A DNA stretch of 7,743 nt. It comes from Pseudomonadota bacterium. Lineage in GTDB: Bacteria > Pseudomonadota > Gammaproteobacteria > Xanthomonadales > Xanthomonadaceae. Positions within the stretch are counted from its first letter, which is position 1. Each line of letters opens with the position of its first letter. The DNA is taken from the NCBI GenBank assembly GCA_023453655.1, contig JAEXTE010000447.1:1-7743 (forward strand), written 5' to 3'. Both the position numbers and the translations under genes were made by a program. Of the stretch, positions 6,376 through 7,743 are shown piece after piece. The notes under the pieces were generated by a model, which had not been told where the DNA came from, searched no databases, and was given only the letters and a program-made list of their open reading frames with translations.

Positions 6376-7743
6376 TCAGCCGCGGTTTTCCGACAGCAGG
6401 CGTTCGGCAAAGGCCGCCATCGGCATGCTGCCCAGGTCCTCGCCCGAGCGGGTGCGGACCGCCACCGCGCCGGCCTCCTTCTCGCGCTCGCCCACCACCA
6501 GCAGGTAGGGGACACGCTGCAGGGTGTGCTCGCGGATCTTGTAGCCGACCTTCTCGTTGCGCAGGTCGGACTCGACCCGCAAACCCTTTGAATTCAGGAA
6601 CTTGGCCACCTCCACAACGGCGTCGGCCTGGGCGTCGGTGATGTTCATCACCACCGCCTGGACCGGGGCCAGCCAGGCCGGGAACTGGCCGGCATGGTGC
6701 TCGATCAGGATGCCGATGAAGCGCTCCATGGAGCCCACGATCGCCCGGTGCAGCATCACCGGGTGCCTGCGCTGGCTGTGCTCGTCCACGTACTCGGCGC
6801 CCAGGCGCCCGGGCATCATGAAGTCCACCTGCATGGTGCCCAGCTGCCAGGTGCGGCCGATGGCGTCCTTGAGGTGGTACTCGATCTTGGGGCCGTAGAA
6901 GGCGCCCTCGCCCGGCAGCTCCTGCCACTCCACGCCGGAGGCGCGCAAGGCCGAACGCAGGGCGTCCTCGGCCTTGTCCCAGGTGGCGTCGTCGCCGAGG
7001 CGGTTGTCCGGGCGCAGAGCGATCTTGATCTGGATATCGTCGAAGCCGAAGTCGGCATAGACCTTCAGCGCCTGGGCGTGGAACGCGCGCACCTCGGACT
7101 CGATCTGCTCCTCGGTGCAGAACACGTGGCCGTCGTCCTGGGTGAAACCGCGCACGCGCAGGATGCCGTGCAGCGCGCCGGACGGCTCGTTGCGATGGCA
7201 GGACCCGAACTCGCCGTAGCGGATCGGCAGGTCGCGGTAGCTGTGCAGCCCCTGGTTGAAGATCTGCACGTGGCCCGGGCAGTTCATCGGCTTCACCGCG
7301 TAGGTCCGCTTCTCGGACTCGGTGAAGAACATGTTGTCCTGGTAGTTGTCCCAGTGGCCGGACTTCTTCCACAGGCTCACGTCCAGGATCTGCGGGCAGC
7401 GCACCTCGCCGTAGCCGGTCTCGCGGTACACGCGGCGCATGTACTGCTCCACCACCTGCCACACGCTCCAGCCCTTGGGGTGCCAGAACACCAGGCCCGG
7501 GGCCTCTTCCTGCAGGTGGAACAGGTCCTGCTGCTTGCCGATGCGGCGGTGGTCGCGCTTCTCGGCTTCCTCGATGCGCTGGATGTAGGCCTTGAGCTGT
7601 TTCTCGTCGGCCCAGGCGGTGCCGTAGATGCGCTGCAGCTGCTCGTTCTTCGAGTCGCCGCGCCAGTAGGCGCCGGAAATGCGGGTGAGCTTGAAGGCCT
7701 TGAGGAACTTCGTGTTCGGCACGTGCGGGCCGCGGCACATGTC
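6376..7743 (-). CDS. thrS: Threonyl-tRNA synthetase, C-terminal 455 residues (5' end outside window)
   Basis: ThrRS charges tRNA-Thr with threonine in the cytoplasm (class II synthetase, homodimer). The frame runs off the right edge, so there is no start here. Numbering from the first Met of the visible part, the zinc and threonine ligands fit Cys154 (in MNCPGH), His205 (in DDGHVF) and His331 (in HRAIVGS). Their spacings of 51 and 126 equal those of E. coli Cys334, His385 and His511, so about 180 residues (TGS domain and most of the editing domain) are missing. The first residues, CRGPH, are the last editing-site motif (E. coli Cys182 and His186). Class II motif 2 lies around [15 protein letters not shown], and an anticodon-binding domain fills roughly residues 358-450. 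The implied full length, about 634, is normal. It is the first visible gene of the thrS-infC-rpmI-rplT cluster. Identity is certain; the 5' regulatory region cannot be seen. Confidence 0.98.
   Translation of the reverse strand, partial: DMCRGPHVPNTKFLKAFKLTRISGAYWRGDSKNEQLQRIYGTAWADEKQLKAYIQRIEEAEKRDHRRIGKQQDLFHLQEEAPGLVFWHPKGWSVWQVVEQYMRRVYRETGYGEVRCPQILDVSLWKKSGHWDNYQDNMFFTESEKRTYAVKPMNCPGHVQIFNQGLHSYRDLPIRYGEFGSCHRNEPSGALHGILRVRGFTQDDGHVFCTEEQIESEVRAFHAQALKVYADFGFDDIQIKIALRPDNRLGDDATWDKAEDALRSALRASGVEWQELPGEGAFYGPKIEYHLKDAIGRTWQLGTMQVDFMMPGRLGAEYVDEHSQRRHPVMLHRAIVGSMERFIGILIEHHAGQFPAWLAPVQAVVMNITDAQADAVVEVAKFLNSKGLRVESDLRNEKVGYKIREHTLQRVPYLLVVGEREKEAGAVAVRTRSGEDLGSMPMAAFAERLLSENRG

Noticed and set aside
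6275..7738. 487-codon minus-strand frame overlapping thrS
   Set aside because: It is an out-of-frame shadow of thrS, Pro/Arg/Ala-rich, with no domain.

Overview
The window is a high-GC stretch of gammaproteobacterial chromosome. Its proteins look most like those of the Xanthomonadaceae (Lysobacteraceae; Lysobacter, Luteimonas, Xanthomonas or Stenotrophomonas). I base this on memory of the IF3, MerR and L35 sequences and on a heptamer-type intergenic repeat, not on a database search. Every recognisable gene lies on the minus strand, so the biological reading direction is from right (7743) to left (1).

The layout in reading direction is thrS (5' end cut off by the window edge), infC, rpmI, rplT, pheS, pheT, ihfA, a MerR-family regulator gene, and tRNA-Pro(GGG) with its own promoter and terminator. 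This is the classical conserved translation cluster: threonyl-tRNA synthetase, initiation factor 3, ribosomal proteins L35 and L20, both subunits of phenylalanyl-tRNA synthetase, and the alpha subunit of IHF. No gene is broken, and the order is the one known from E. coli plus the MerR gene usual in this lineage. I see no undescribed gene system.

The interest lies between the genes. (1) infC starts at AUU, the start codon behind IF3 autoregulation in E. coli; no ATG, GTG or TTG is available in frame. (2) The 359-nt infC-rpmI gap holds a post-stop hairpin, a palindrome, a G-run tract able to form a G-quadruplex, a GC hairpin, a sigma70-type promoter and a folded leader that may be an L20 operator. 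(3) The 210-nt rplT-pheS gap holds an intrinsic terminator or attenuator crossed by an open frame that begins in a TAATG overlap with rplT and stops at the pheS ribosome-binding site. (4) The 123-nt pheS-pheT gap holds an inverted pair of tandem heptamer repeats, and pheT has no clear Shine-Dalgarno sequence. (5) pheT, ihfA and merR are tightly packed, the last two overlapping by 8 nt.

Positions 1-219, beyond the tRNA terminator, contain no gene I can support.
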